Source of the DNA: Motilimonas sp. E26
GTDB lineage: Bacteria > Pseudomonadota > Gammaproteobacteria > Enterobacterales > CBDFNC01
DNA length: 64,000 nucleotides
Reading direction: 5' to 3'
Assembly (NCBI RefSeq): GCF_021278025.1
Contig: NZ_JAIBHJ010000012.1
Location: forward strand, 1-64,000
Shown here one piece after another: positions 18,435 to 27,877 of the stretch. The notes under the pieces are model-generated. The model ran no database searches. It saw only the letters and a list, made by a program, of their open reading frames with translations, and was not told the DNA's origin. Position 1 is the stretch's first letter; every line of letters begins with the position of its first letter. Made by a program: the position numbers and the translations under genes.

Positions 18435-19214
18435 TTATTTTCTAAATTGCACTTGTTGGTTCATTAATAAGCGTTGGGTAATGGTATGTTGCGGGTTATC
18501 TAATACGTCGGCTGTTGGACCAAATTCAACGATATGACCTTCGTGCATCACAATTATTTCGTCGCTAATGTGCCGCACGATGCCTAAATTATGGGCCACC
18601 ATAATAAAACTAATATTTTGTTCACGTTGTACATCTAAAATCAAATTGATGATTTGCGATCTCACGGAAACGTCTAGCGTTGCCAGAACTTCATCAGCAA
18701 CGATAATTTTTGGTTTAAGAATTAATGCTCTCGCTAGTGCAACCCGCTGTTTTTGACCACTTGATAGCATTCTTGGATAGAACTGTGCGTGCTCGGTTAA
18801 CAGCCCAACCTGACGCAGGGCGTCACTGACTCGAATATCCATTTCTTGTTCAGATAATTCAGTATTCAATAACAATGGTGATTTTAATATTCTGCCAATT
18901 TGTGAGCGCGGATTGAGAGAAGTGGTTGGATCTTGGAAAATCATTCTGATCTGACAGCAGCGTTGTTTATGATCTTTATCTGCCATGTTAACGCCATCAA
19001 TGCAAATACTGCCAGAGCTGGGGGTTATAACCCCTGTCAGCGCTTTTGCTAGGCTGCTTTTACCAGAGCCACTTTCACCGACAATTGCGAGAGTTTTGCC
19101 TTGTTCAAGCTCAAAACTAACAGGCGCAAAAGCGGTGATGGCCTTTTTCGAGAATAGGCCATGGTGCTGTACGTAGCTTTTACTCAATTTATTAACACTA
19201 AGAACGGGGATCAT
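18435..19214 (-). CDS. sapF: Peptide transport ATPase SapF
   Basis: 259-residue ABC ATPase of the dipeptide/oligopeptide type. It has Walker A GESGSGKSSLAK, signature MLSSGQKQRVALARAL and Walker B IIVADEVLATLD. It is the last gene of sapABCDF; its ATG overlaps the sapD stop by four bases. With SapD it powers the SapBC channel. In enteric bacteria the system is linked to antimicrobial-peptide resistance, potassium uptake through Trk, and putrescine export. Confidence 0.93.
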   Translation of the reverse strand: MIPVLSVNKLSKSYVQHHGLFSKKAITAFAPVSFELEQGKTLAIVGESGSGKSSLAKALTGVITPSSGSICIDGVNMADKDHKQRCCQIRMIFQDPTTSLNPRSQIGRILKSPLLLNTELSEQEMDIRVSDALRQVGLLTEHAQFYPRMLSSGQKQRVALARALILKPKIIVADEVLATLDVSVRSQIINLILDVQREQNISFIMVAHNLGIVRHISDEIIVMHEGHIVEFGPTADVLDNPQHTITQRLLMNQQVQFRK

Positions 19215-20212
19215 GAGCTAGTTTCATCCTCGATAGAAAGTGGAAAGTGGCAGTTAAACATATGTCCTTTCACTCGTGTGGAGTGGGGTTTTTGCACACA
19301 GGTCTTTTGCGCATTAGGGCAGCGAGGCCCCAGTCGGCAGCCGATAGGTAAATGCTGCAAGGGGGGGATACTACCTGGCAGTGCGTATAAATGACTCTTA
19401 TGGGCTAAGTTGCTCTCAAAATCGGGCACCGCTTTAAGTAGTGCATTGGTGTAAGGGTGCCTAGGGTGATTGATCACCTGATCACGAGTACCCGATTCAA
19501 CGGTTTGGCCACAGTACATTACAGTTAAGGTGTCTGATAGATTGGAAACACTTTCTATATCGTGACTGATAAACAAAATACTGGTGTTGTTAACTTTATT
19601 GAGTTTATGTAGCAACTTTAGAATTTGTATCTGGGTTGTTGACTCCATCGCCGTCGTGGGCTCATCAGCAATCAATAGACGCGGTTTTTTTGCAATAGCC
19701 ATCGCAATCATGATTTTTTGACATACGCCTTCAGATAACTCATGAGGGTAACTGCGCAACACGCTGATAGGATCTTTGATGCCCACTTTATGCAGTAAGG
19801 TGACGGCTCTTTTTTTACGCCACTGAAAACGTTGCCAAAACCCTCCTTCAAAGGTATTTGAAGGAATGGCTTCTTCAATTTGCTCTGCGATCTCTTGGGT
19901 TGGATCTAAGTGGCTGCTAGGCTCTTGAAAAATCATTGCAATATCGTTCGCCATTAAGCGTCGGCGTTCACTTGGGGTCAGCGTCAGTAAGTCAATATCC
20001 CCTAAGCGCATGCGATCGGCGCGGACCACCCAACCATCTTTTTTGATGCCTAAAATGGCTTTCGCCACTAGGCTTTTTCCTGAGCCAGACTCGCCTACTA
20101 ACCCTTGAATTTCGCCTTCGGTTAAAGTGAGGTTGACTCGTTCTACGGCTTTAACTCGCCCTTGAGACGTATTGAGCTCAATGGTTAAATTTCTAATATC
20201 TAAAATGGCCAT
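19211..20212 (-). CDS. sapD: Peptide transport ATPase SapD
   Basis: 333-residue ABC ATPase with Walker A GESGSGKSLVAKA, signature ELSEGVCQKIMIAMAIA (a divergent LSGGQ, as in SapD) and Walker B LLIADEPTTAM. The C-terminal oligopeptide-transporter extension holds four cysteines in the pattern CRLGPRCPNAQKTCVQKPH...C, the region that binds an iron-sulfur cluster in some relatives. It overlaps both neighbours by one to four bases. Confidence 0.93.
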   Translation of the reverse strand: MAILDIRNLTIELNTSQGRVKAVERVNLTLTEGEIQGLVGESGSGKSLVAKAILGIKKDGWVVRADRMRLGDIDLLTLTPSERRRLMANDIAMIFQEPSSHLDPTQEIAEQIEEAIPSNTFEGGFWQRFQWRKKRAVTLLHKVGIKDPISVLRSYPHELSEGVCQKIMIAMAIAKKPRLLIADEPTTAMESTTQIQILKLLHKLNKVNNTSILFISHDIESVSNLSDTLTVMYCGQTVESGTRDQVINHPRHPYTNALLKAVPDFESNLAHKSHLYALPGSIPPLQHLPIGCRLGPRCPNAQKTCVQKPHSTRVKGHMFNCHFPLSIEDETSS

Positions 20213-21102
20213 TAGTCCATTCCCTTTAGGATTGCTTGGCGTAAGCCTTCACCTACGATATTGATAATCAGTATAGTAATTAAAATAGCTAATCCCGGTA
20301 AGGTTACAGTCCATGGCGCAAGGAAGACTAACTCCATGGTATCTGAAAGCATGGTGCCCCATTCTGGTAAAGGCCGCTGTGCACCTAAGCCTAAAAAGCC
20401 TAACGCGGTGATATCTAAAATAGCTGAGGTTAGGGCGCGAGTGGTTTGACTAACAAAGGTTTCGACGATGTTAGGCAAAATACCATAACGTAAAATTCGC
20501 AATGGTGTTGCACCGTCTAATCGTAAAGCAATGATATATTCCTTATTTAACTCATCGTGTACCGCACGATAAACTGCACGAGTAAACAAGGGTAACAAAG
20601 CTAAAAAAACCGCTAATAAGGTATTAAAATACCCAGGACCTAATACCGAAATAATTATGATCGCTAACAACAGTGAGGGGATAGATAATAAGGTATCAAG
20701 AAAATGGTGCAAGACACTGGCTTGCATGCCACTACTCATGCCGCCAATAATACCAATGACCGAGCCGATCACGAGAGCGAGAAACACGGTTAAGAATGCG
20801 CCGCCAAAGGTTAACTGGGCACCGTAAATAATCTGTGATAGTAAATCTCGGCCTAAGTCATCGGTGCCTAAAAAAAAGTGTACCTCACCATGTTCAACCC
20901 AAGAAGGCGCTTTAAGTAGTGCACTGACATCCTTGTGATCCATAGGATAAGGAGCAATCCAAGGGCCGATAACAGTTAAAATTAATATGAAGATCAGCGC
21001 CCATAGAGCCACCATACCTATGGTATTTTGCTGATATAAAAACCAACTGTGGGCGAGGGGAGAGCGAATATGATCCTCGCGAAACACATTATGATTTGCC
21101 AT
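20212..21102 (-). CDS. sapC: Peptide transport permease SapC
   Basis: Inner-membrane permease of the DppC/OppC type with the conserved ALLKAPSWVEHGEVHFFLGTDDLGRDLLSQ block and the EAA loop EYIIALRLDGATPLRILRYGILPN. About six membrane helices. I prefer the start at 21102 (MANHNVF) because AAGGA lies nine bases before it; the ATG at 21111 directly abuts that signal. It still overlaps the end of sapB, suggesting translational coupling. Confidence 0.92.
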   Translation of the reverse strand: MANHNVFREDHIRSPLAHSWFLYQQNTIGMVALWALIFILILTVIGPWIAPYPMDHKDVSALLKAPSWVEHGEVHFFLGTDDLGRDLLSQIIYGAQLTFGGAFLTVFLALVIGSVIGIIGGMSSGMQASVLHHFLDTLLSIPSLLLAIIIISVLGPGYFNTLLAVFLALLPLFTRAVYRAVHDELNKEYIIALRLDGATPLRILRYGILPNIVETFVSQTTRALTSAILDITALGFLGLGAQRPLPEWGTMLSDTMELVFLAPWTVTLPGLAILITILIINIVGEGLRQAILKGMD

Positions 21103-22054
21103 AAAGCTCATTCCTTTTTAGCGGATCAATCAGTAGGTGCAGCAAATCCGTCGCCATATTGGCCAGCAAAACAAATGCCGCAATGAACAGCATTCCTCCT
21201 TGGATCGCGCTATGATCTTCTAAATAGATACTATTGACCATCCAAGGCCCAATGCCTGGCCAAGAAAAAACGGTTTCAGTGATCATCGCCGTTGTTAATA
21301 CGCGACCAAATTGCAAACCTAAGCTGGGGATCACCGGTGGCAGGGCGTTACGCAAGCCATGGCGCTTTATGATTTGAAAGGTGTTTAGCCCTTTCGCTTG
21401 AGCGGCTTTTATATAGTTTTTATCCATTTCTTCGCCGATGGACGCTCGGACTTGACGGATCACTTCAGTGGTGGGAATGGTTGCTAGGACTAGGGTTGGC
21501 AAAGCAAGGTGTAACAGACTATCGAAAAAAGCTTCGTATTTATAAGGCTTAGTTGAGAGTAACGTGTCGATTAAGTTAAATCCAGTGATAACAGGAATAT
21601 CGTAAAGCAAGCCAATCCGCCCTGACACGGGAAACCAACCTAAATGTAATGAAAAGAACATCATTAACAGCATGGCAAACCAAAAAGCGGGAACAGACAC
21701 CCCCATCAGGGTGATCGTCATTATGCCATAGTCGACTGCGCCGCCACGGCTGAGCCCCGCAAATATGCCACAAGGGATGCCAATTAAAATAGACACAACA
21801 AACGCCATTAAACAGAGCTCTAAAGTAGCAGGGAAGATGGCCAGAATGTCCGTCAGCACGGGATTACCGGACGCTAATGATGTTCCAAAATTACCTGAGA
21901 GCATGGCTAGAATATAACGTTGGTAGTCACTTAGGATGTTACCCGTGTTGACAAAGTCGGTAATAACTTGTCGCTGTAATAAAAAAGCTACCACGCTAAG
22001 TAGAAACAAGGTAATGACAAAAACATTTAAACGGCGAATAATATAAATAAACAT
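21089..22054 (-). CDS. sapB: Peptide transport permease SapB
   Basis: 321-residue DppB-type permease with an N-terminal membrane helix (YIIRRLNVFVITLFLLSVVAF), the ASIGEEMDKNYIKAAQAKGL EAA-type loop and a GLRNALPPVIPSLGLQFG C-terminal channel segment. It pairs with SapC as the membrane pore. It follows sapA after three bases. Confidence 0.93.
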   Translation of the reverse strand: MFIYIIRRLNVFVITLFLLSVVAFLLQRQVITDFVNTGNILSDYQRYILAMLSGNFGTSLASGNPVLTDILAIFPATLELCLMAFVVSILIGIPCGIFAGLSRGGAVDYGIMTITLMGVSVPAFWFAMLLMMFFSLHLGWFPVSGRIGLLYDIPVITGFNLIDTLLSTKPYKYEAFFDSLLHLALPTLVLATIPTTEVIRQVRASIGEEMDKNYIKAAQAKGLNTFQIIKRHGLRNALPPVIPSLGLQFGRVLTTAMITETVFSWPGIGPWMVNSIYLEDHSAIQGGMLFIAAFVLLANMATDLLHLLIDPLKRNELYGKS

Positions 22055-22057
22055 TAC

Positions 22058-23662
22058 TTAATTCCGGTATGCGCCTGCAAAATTAACTCCACCAAAAGGA
22101 GATGAGTTCAAGCTATGCACATCGCGACGATATGCTTGTAGCTGCAACGAATGAGCAATGGGCAATAAAGGCAACTCGTCACGTAAATGTGATTGAATCT
22201 CTCGATAAATACGAATTCTAGGCACCATGCGGTTGAGTTTGACAGCGCGGTTAATCAATCCGTCAAGCTCTGTTGAACACCAACGGCTGGTGTTGGTATG
22301 GTTTTCGATGGCATTGCAGCTAAATTGTGGACGAAAGAAGTTATCAGGATCACTGGTCACAGCACTCCAGCCACTCACTAAGGTATCGTATTTACCCATA
22401 ATAATACTGTGTTGTAAAAGATGGGGCTCTTGCACAATAATTTCTGCATTTACGCCTATCTTACGTAAATCACGTTGGATAAATTCTGCTGTCTTAAACG
22501 AATTAGGGTTATAGGGCTCTGAGCCTGATGGCGTATAAATTGTTAAAGACAACGGTAATTTAACCCCACTTTCTTGTAATAATTGCCTTGCTTGCTTAGG
22601 CGAGTAAGCATAATCACTTAAATAGGGGTTGTACGCCCATGATGTGGGTGGCAGTAGTCCGTGTGCTGCAACGCCAGTATTAAAGTAGACAGCCTTAAGA
22701 ATAGTATCTCGGTCAATTGCTGTAGCCAGTGCTTTTCTCACTTTTGGGTTGTCAAAAGGGGGTCTGTCGCTATTAAATGACCAAAACGACACTTTATAGC
22801 CAGTCTGAACATTCATCAACAAATCGGGATGGTTACTAATCACATTGGCTTGGCTGGCCGCTGGATAAGCCATGACATCACACTCACCGGTGATTAATTT
22901 TGCTAATCGTTTGGTCGGGCTAGGCGTAATATCAAACACCAGCTGTTGCATGGGGGCACCGCCTTCCCAGTAACCCCAATGACGCTCAAACCGAATGAGG
23001 TTATCCGGTAGAAATTGTTTAAATTTATACGGACCTGTGCCGACTGGTAGATGGTCAATTTGATTAAATTTGCCGGAATGTTGCAACTGCTGAGCGTATT
23101 CCGCCGACAAAACCACCGCAAACTCTGTTGCTAAATTAGCGAGTAAAGACGTATCGGGTCGATATAACTCAAATTCAACCTTATAAGGGCCTATCTTTTT
23201 AATACTTTTGATTAAACGAGAAAATTGCGTGTTATTAAAAAAAGGATATAAACCACCTGACACACTGTGAAAAGGGTGAGTTGGAAATAGCACGCGCTGA
23301 AAACTAAACACAACATCATCTGCATTCATGGTTCGCGTTGGCGTGAAATAAGGCGTGGAATGAAACTGAATATCTTGGCGTAACTCAAACTGATAGCTTA
23401 GCCCATCGCGGCTAACATGCCATTCACTTGCTAATCCTGCGGCAATAGTTTGGGTGCTCGGGTCTAACCTCACTAAGGTATTATAGAGTTGGCTAGAAAT
23501 ATCTAAACTGTCACCTGTTTGTGCCAGCTGAGGGTTAAAACTCGTAGGGCTACCATTTGAGCAGTAAACCAAACCAGTGCTTTGTACTTGGGTTTCCTGC
23601 TTACAGCTGGTTATTATTGGCAGCGTTAACAGTAAGGCAATCAATCGAATCATAGACTTCAT
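22058..23662 (-). CDS. sapA: Periplasmic peptide-binding protein SapA (lipoprotein form)
   Basis: 534 residues from ATG 23662 (MKSMIRLIALLLTLP); a TTG seven codons upstream is possible. Unlike E. coli SapA, the N-terminal signal ends in the lipobox I-T-S-C, so the mature protein is probably anchored by a lipid. The rest matches SapA: FTPTRTMNADDVVFSFQR, LPVGTGPYKFKQF, ECDVMAYPAASQ, GWSAVTSDPDNFFRP and the C-terminal SSPFGGVNFAGAYRN. It starts the sapABCDF operon. No promoter was assigned in the 217 bases before it. Confidence 0.92.
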   Translation of the reverse strand: MKSMIRLIALLLTLPIITSCKQETQVQSTGLVYCSNGSPTSFNPQLAQTGDSLDISSQLYNTLVRLDPSTQTIAAGLASEWHVSRDGLSYQFELRQDIQFHSTPYFTPTRTMNADDVVFSFQRVLFPTHPFHSVSGGLYPFFNNTQFSRLIKSIKKIGPYKVEFELYRPDTSLLANLATEFAVVLSAEYAQQLQHSGKFNQIDHLPVGTGPYKFKQFLPDNLIRFERHWGYWEGGAPMQQLVFDITPSPTKRLAKLITGECDVMAYPAASQANVISNHPDLLMNVQTGYKVSFWSFNSDRPPFDNPKVRKALATAIDRDTILKAVYFNTGVAAHGLLPPTSWAYNPYLSDYAYSPKQARQLLQESGVKLPLSLTIYTPSGSEPYNPNSFKTAEFIQRDLRKIGVNAEIIVQEPHLLQHSIIMGKYDTLVSGWSAVTSDPDNFFRPQFSCNAIENHTNTSRWCSTELDGLINRAVKLNRMVPRIRIYREIQSHLRDELPLLPIAHSLQLQAYRRDVHSLNSSPFGGVNFAGAYRN

Positions 23663-23879
23663 GTCAAAGAAAAGGTTTAACAATGGCTAATGTACCATGG
23701 CTGGTGTTGGCAACCAAACGGATACAAGCGAATAGTAAATTTTGTAGAGCATATAAGGTAGTTTGAATATAATTAAGGCTTAGCTTCATATTAACCCCTT
23801 ATAACTTGCTAAAAATAGTTCAACGGGCTTATCACCCCTGACGTATTCACTATTAGCAAGCTTAGTTACTCAAGCTTAG

Positions 23880-24860
23880 TTACTGAGTCATCGAGTATTT
23901 TTTTAGTAAGCCTCTTAGCTGATGGTAGCTGATACCAAGCACAATTGCAGCTTGACGTTGGTTGTATTGTGCGTGTTTCATTGCCTGTGAAATTAGATCT
24001 ACCTCAAATTTTTCGCTTAATGCTTTAAAATCAATAGGAAAAACTAAGTTTTCTGTAGCTGAGTTATGTTCTTGGTGCGCTTTTGGTTGCCAAGGGGAAG
24101 CAAAAGGATCAAAAATAAGTTGTTTGACTGGCTTATCTAAGGCTGTTTGTCGGTAAATGCTGCGTTCAACCACGTTTTTAAGCTCGCGCACATTACCTGG
24201 CCAAGCATAAGCTTGCATTGAACGAATAGCTTGTGGTGTGAACCCAGCAAAAAAATCACGTTTCAATTCTTGGCAAATTTTCACCGCGAAATGTTCAGCT
24301 AACAAAATAATATCTTCTTGACGATGACGTAGTGGTGGCAGTGTGATGACGTCAAAGGCTAACCTATCGAGCAAATCAAAGCGAAACTTACCTTGGCGGG
24401 CCAAAGTAGGAAGATCTTCGTTAGTGGCGCATACTAAACGTACATCCGCATTGAGTGGCTGAGTGCCACCCACACGTTCGTAAGCACCGTATTCAATGAC
24501 TCGTAGTAACTTTTCTTGCACTAACATTGGCGCCGTGGCTAGCTCATCTAGAAATAAAGTGCCACTGTCGGCGCGTTCAAAGCGGCCTTGATGGCGTTTT
24601 GCAGCCCCCGTAAAGGCCCCTGTCTCATGGCCAAAAAGCTCTGAATCCAATAAGTTTTCATTTAAAGCCGCGCAATTTAGGGAAAGGTAAGGTTTGTCCC
24701 AGCGTTTCGATAGGTAGTGAATACGGGCTGCTATCAGTTCTTTACCTGTGCCGCGCTCGCCAACAATTAATACGGGTTTATTTAGCGGCGCCACATAAGA
24801 CACTTGTTCTAAGATACTGACAAACGCTTCTGATTCACCGATAAGATTATCTGACTTCAT
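23880..24860 (-). CDS. pspF: Phage-shock operon activator PspF
   Basis: 326-residue sigma-54 enhancer-binding protein without an N-terminal receiver domain, as expected for PspF. Walker A GERGTGKE is at 34-41. The sigma-54-contacting GAFTGA loop is in GHETGAFTGAAKRHQG. Walker B is GTLFLDELATAP, followed by the arginine fingers. The C-terminal helix-turn-helix is QRQAAIVLGISYHQLRGLL. PspA normally binds and silences it. It diverges from pspABC, whose sigma-54 promoter lies between. Confidence 0.96.
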   Translation of the reverse strand: MKSDNLIGESEAFVSILEQVSYVAPLNKPVLIVGERGTGKELIAARIHYLSKRWDKPYLSLNCAALNENLLDSELFGHETGAFTGAAKRHQGRFERADSGTLFLDELATAPMLVQEKLLRVIEYGAYERVGGTQPLNADVRLVCATNEDLPTLARQGKFRFDLLDRLAFDVITLPPLRHRQEDIILLAEHFAVKICQELKRDFFAGFTPQAIRSMQAYAWPGNVRELKNVVERSIYRQTALDKPVKQLIFDPFASPWQPKAHQEHNSATENLVFPIDFKALSEKFEVDLISQAMKHAQYNQRQAAIVLGISYHQLRGLLKKYSMTQ

Positions 24861-24974
24861 AATTAGTGGTCAATATTGCTAATAGTTGGTTAAATTTATC
24901 ATGTTGTTATTATTGCTTACTAGCCTTAATGTATTTATTTCTTAATAATCAGGCAATTAGATTTTTTGTTTAAG

Positions 24975-24991
24975 TTGGCACACCAATTGCT
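24975..24991 (+). promoter_or_regulatory. Sigma-54 promoter of pspABC
   Basis: TTGGCACACCAATTGCT: GG and GC elements separated by exactly ten bases, matching the consensus TGGCACR-N4-TTGCW. It lies 76 bases before pspA and downstream of the divergent pspF, whose product activates sigma-54 at this promoter in E. coli. AT-rich DNA between 24880 and 24970 should hold the PspF enhancer sites. Confidence 0.92.
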
Positions 24992-25066
24992 AATTAAAGA
25001 GCATGTAACAGTTAGACTAGTCGCATGTTGCGATGTTACATACTCAATAATTTATTTGGAGGATTT

Positions 25067-25729
25067 ATGGGTGTATTTTCAAGAATAGCTGACATTATCA
25101 ATGCAAACGTTACGTCAATCTTAGATAAGGCGGAAGATCCAGCGAAAATGATCCGTTTGATCATTCAAGAAATGGAAGATACCTTAGTTGAAGTACGCTC
25201 TACTTCTGCACGCGTACTGGCTGAAAAGAAAGACCTAACCCGTAAAATAGCACGCCTTGAGGCGACGCAACAAGATTGGCAAGATAAGGCTGAGCTTGCT
25301 TTGCGTAAAGACCGTGAAGATTTAGCCAAAGCGGCCTTACTAGAAAAACAAAAGCTTAACGAATTGAAAGAGGCGCTAGACCAAGAGTTAATCGCAAATG
25401 ATGAAGCGCTAACGCGTCTATCTTCTGAAATTACGCAGCTTGAGCAAAAGTTACAAGAAACGCGTGCGAAGCAAAAAAGCATTGAGCTACGTCATCGTGC
25501 TGCCAATGGTCGCCTAGATGTCAAAAAGCAACTAGATGGCCAAAAAGTCGCACGTACGATGGAGCGTTTTGACCAATTTGAACGCCGTATCGATGAGTTA
25601 AATAGTAAGGCTGATGCTTATGACATTGGCGGTAAGCCTGAACTAAAAGATGAGTTTGCTGAGCTACAAGCTGATGATGAAATCAGTAAACAGCTTGCTG
25701 AGCTTAAAAAGAAAATTAATAACGCTTAA
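25067..25729 (+). CDS. pspA: Phage shock protein A
   Basis: 220-residue PspA/IM30 membrane-remodelling protein. The amphipathic N-terminal helix MGVFSRIADIINANVTSIL is followed by EDPAKMIRLIIQEMEDTLVEVR and a long coiled coil to about residue 190. It binds stressed inner membrane and, when free, inhibits PspF. Start chosen at 25067 because GGAGG precedes it and the N-terminus then matches the family; the longer frame from 25025 adds 14 unrelated residues. Confidence 0.97.
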   Translation: MGVFSRIADIINANVTSILDKAEDPAKMIRLIIQEMEDTLVEVRSTSARVLAEKKDLTRKIARLEATQQDWQDKAELALRKDREDLAKAALLEKQKLNELKEALDQELIANDEALTRLSSEITQLEQKLQETRAKQKSIELRHRAANGRLDVKKQLDGQKVARTMERFDQFERRIDELNSKADAYDIGGKPELKDEFAELQADDEISKQLAELKKKINNA

Positions 25730-25750
25730 TGATTCGTAAAGGGGAATAAT

Positions 25751-25975
25751 ATGTCTGGTTTTATGGTGGTTCCTATCATTGTCTTTTTAGTCATAGTGGC
25801 ACCTTTATGGCTCATATTGCACTATCGTAGTCGCAAGCAACTCGGTGAAGGCCTATCGGTTCAAGAAACGGCACAACTGAATCAATTAATTGAACGTGCT
25901 GAAAAGCTACAACAACGGGTGCATACATTAGAGTCCATATTAGATGTTGAGGCACCGAGCTGGAGAAACCAATAA
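25751..25975 (+). CDS. pspB: Phage shock protein B
   Basis: 74 residues: an N-terminal membrane helix (about 4-24, FMVVPIIVFLVIVAPLWLIL) and a cytoplasmic coiled-coil tail (QLNQLIERAEKLQQRVHTLESIL). It works with PspC as the envelope-stress sensor that draws PspA away from PspF. Its stop overlaps the pspC start (TAATG). Confidence 0.95.
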   Translation: MSGFMVVPIIVFLVIVAPLWLILHYRSRKQLGEGLSVQETAQLNQLIERAEKLQQRVHTLESILDVEAPSWRNQ

Positions 25976-26385
25976 TGAACCAGTCATCAAAACACCTTTA
26001 TCGTGATCCCAAAGCAGGGAAGGTTGCCGGCGTTTGTATTGGTCTGGCTGACTACTTTAATATGGAAGTGTGGCTCGTACGTATTATTGTTATCAGTATT
26101 TTTTTGTTTAACTTTCCACTTGCTGCACTGGGTTATGGTGCGGCTTGGTTGATGCTAGACAAGAAACCAGATGGCTCAATGGCACAACCAGAGTACAACG
26201 AGTCGAGTTACCAAAAATCACATATTCATGTTAAGTCTAAGGTTTGGCAAAGTGGTGAGTTACCCAAACAGGCCCTTGCTGAAATAAGTCAAGTGTTTGA
26301 TAAATTGGAAAGTAAAATAGGTCAAATGGAAAAAGTGGTGACCTCAGATTCGTTTAAGGTCGATCGCGAAATTAACCGTCTTTAA
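25975..26385 (+). CDS. pspC: Phage shock protein C
   Basis: 136-residue membrane sensor with the PspC domain LYRDPKAGKVAGVCIGLADYFNMEVWLVRIIVI at about residues 8-40, a membrane segment at about 40-62, and a periplasmic tail ending in a short coiled coil. Partner of PspB. A strong terminator follows, which separates pspABC from ycjX. Confidence 0.95.
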   Translation: MNQSSKHLYRDPKAGKVAGVCIGLADYFNMEVWLVRIIVISIFLFNFPLAALGYGAAWLMLDKKPDGSMAQPEYNESSYQKSHIHVKSKVWQSGELPKQALAEISQVFDKLESKIGQMEKVVTSDSFKVDREINRL

Positions 26386-26399
26386 TCTTCCTGCTGTTT

Positions 26400-26431
26400 C
26401 AGCCTAGGCGTCTAGTCTAGGCTGATTTTTT
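26400..26431 (+). terminator. Rho-independent terminator after pspC
   Basis: CAGCCTAG and CTAGGCTG stem with a nine-base loop, followed by A and T's. Confidence 0.88.
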
Positions 26432-26452
26432 CATTTTGTAAGAGAGCATTTC

Positions 26453-27877
26453 ATGTCCATGGTATCCAAAGCTTCCCTGATGAGTTTAAAACGTGGCGCG
26501 AAAGATTTAGTTAATCGCAGCCTCGATCGCCATGTTAAATTAGCAGTCACTGGTTTAAGTCGAGCCGGTAAGACAGCTTTTATCACGGCCTTGGTCGATC
26601 ATCTATTGCAAGGGCCTGTCCATCATCAGTTACCCCTTTGGCAAGTGGCACGAGAAGGACGTTTTTTAGGTGCTCAAAAAGTCCCACAAGCGCACTTTCA
26701 TATTCCTAGTTTTAAGTATGAGCAAGGCATAAAAGCATTGCGTAGTGATGTGCCGCATTGGCCAGCGCCTACTGAAGGAGTCAGTGAAATTCGCCTTAAA
26801 ATAAAGTATCGCCCTGAGTCATTGTTGTGGCGAAATATTAATCAAACAGCCGATTTAACGCTGGATATAGTCGATTATCCAGGGGAGTGGCTACTTGATT
26901 TACCGCTGCTACAAATGACATTTGAGCAGTGGAGCGAGCATATGATGCAAACGCTTGAAGAGCCAGCAAGAGCTGAACTGGCGAAAGATTGGCTGAACAT
27001 TGGCGGTCAGCTTGACCCCCTTGCTGAAGCTGATGAGCAGCAAATTGCACGTATCAGTCAGGCTTATACGGACTTTTTATTACGCAGTAAGTCAGAGCTA
27101 GGCTTACATCATATTCAGCCTGGGCGTTTTGTGCTTCCTGGCGAGCTGCAAGGGGCCCCTTTGTTGTCTTTCTTTCCTTTCGTTTGGCGTCAGGGGCTGG
27201 AAGTTAACCCAGAGCAAGGACCGAAAAATTGTGCTTATAAAATGCTGAAATCCCGTTATGAGCATTACCAAGAGCACGTGGTGAAACAATTTTATGATCA
27301 GCACTTTGTGCATTTTGATCGGCAAATTGTGTTATTGGATTGCTTGACGCCTCTTAATGCGGGGCGACAAAGCTTTCAAGATATGCAAACAGCAATTGAG
27401 CAAATTCTACAGAGCTTTAACTATGGCCAAACCGGATTATTAAGACGGCTATTTTCGCCCAAAATTGACAAGTTGGTTTTTGCTGCAAGTAAAGCCGATC
27501 ATGTGACGCCAGATCAGCATGAAAATTTATTAAGCTTATTGTCTCAGTTGGTGGTGAATGGCCAGCGCGAAGTGGCTTTTTCTGGCATCGAAAGTCACAG
27601 TATTGCTATTGCGTCGGTTAAAGCCACTCAAGCGGGCAGTGTTGATTATCAAGGTGCCCCACATCCTGCTTTGACTGGCAATGTATTAGGGCAGGATGAG
27701 TTAATTACTCTGTATCCTGGTGAAGTGCCGGCCGATCTCCCGCAACAATCTTTTTGGCAAGGCCAAGGTTTTGATTTTGTAAACTTTGCTCCGCAAAAAA
27801 TCGAGCCAAATAAACCCATGCCGCATATTCGGATGGACTTAGCAATAGAGCATTTATTAGGAGATAAATTCCTATGA
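26453..27877 (+). CDS. ycjX: YcjX family P-loop protein
   Basis: 474-residue YcjX/DUF463 protein, a stress-associated dynamin-like or GTPase-like P-loop protein usually linked to the Psp regulon. The P-loop is GLSRAGKT at residues 34-41. Conserved blocks include LTLDIVDYPGEWLLDLPLL (the G3-like DYPGEW) and FAASKADHV (G4-like). Start ATG has AAGAGAG upstream; an in-frame ATG two codons later is also possible. Its stop overlaps the ycjF start (ATGA). Confidence 0.92.
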   Translation: MSMVSKASLMSLKRGAKDLVNRSLDRHVKLAVTGLSRAGKTAFITALVDHLLQGPVHHQLPLWQVAREGRFLGAQKVPQAHFHIPSFKYEQGIKALRSDVPHWPAPTEGVSEIRLKIKYRPESLLWRNINQTADLTLDIVDYPGEWLLDLPLLQMTFEQWSEHMMQTLEEPARAELAKDWLNIGGQLDPLAEADEQQIARISQAYTDFLLRSKSELGLHHIQPGRFVLPGELQGAPLLSFFPFVWRQGLEVNPEQGPKNCAYKMLKSRYEHYQEHVVKQFYDQHFVHFDRQIVLLDCLTPLNAGRQSFQDMQTAIEQILQSFNYGQTGLLRRLFSPKIDKLVFAASKADHVTPDQHENLLSLLSQLVVNGQREVAFSGIESHSIAIASVKATQAGSVDYQGAPHPALTGNVLGQDELITLYPGEVPADLPQQSFWQGQGFDFVNFAPQKIEPNKPMPHIRMDLAIEHLLGDKFL

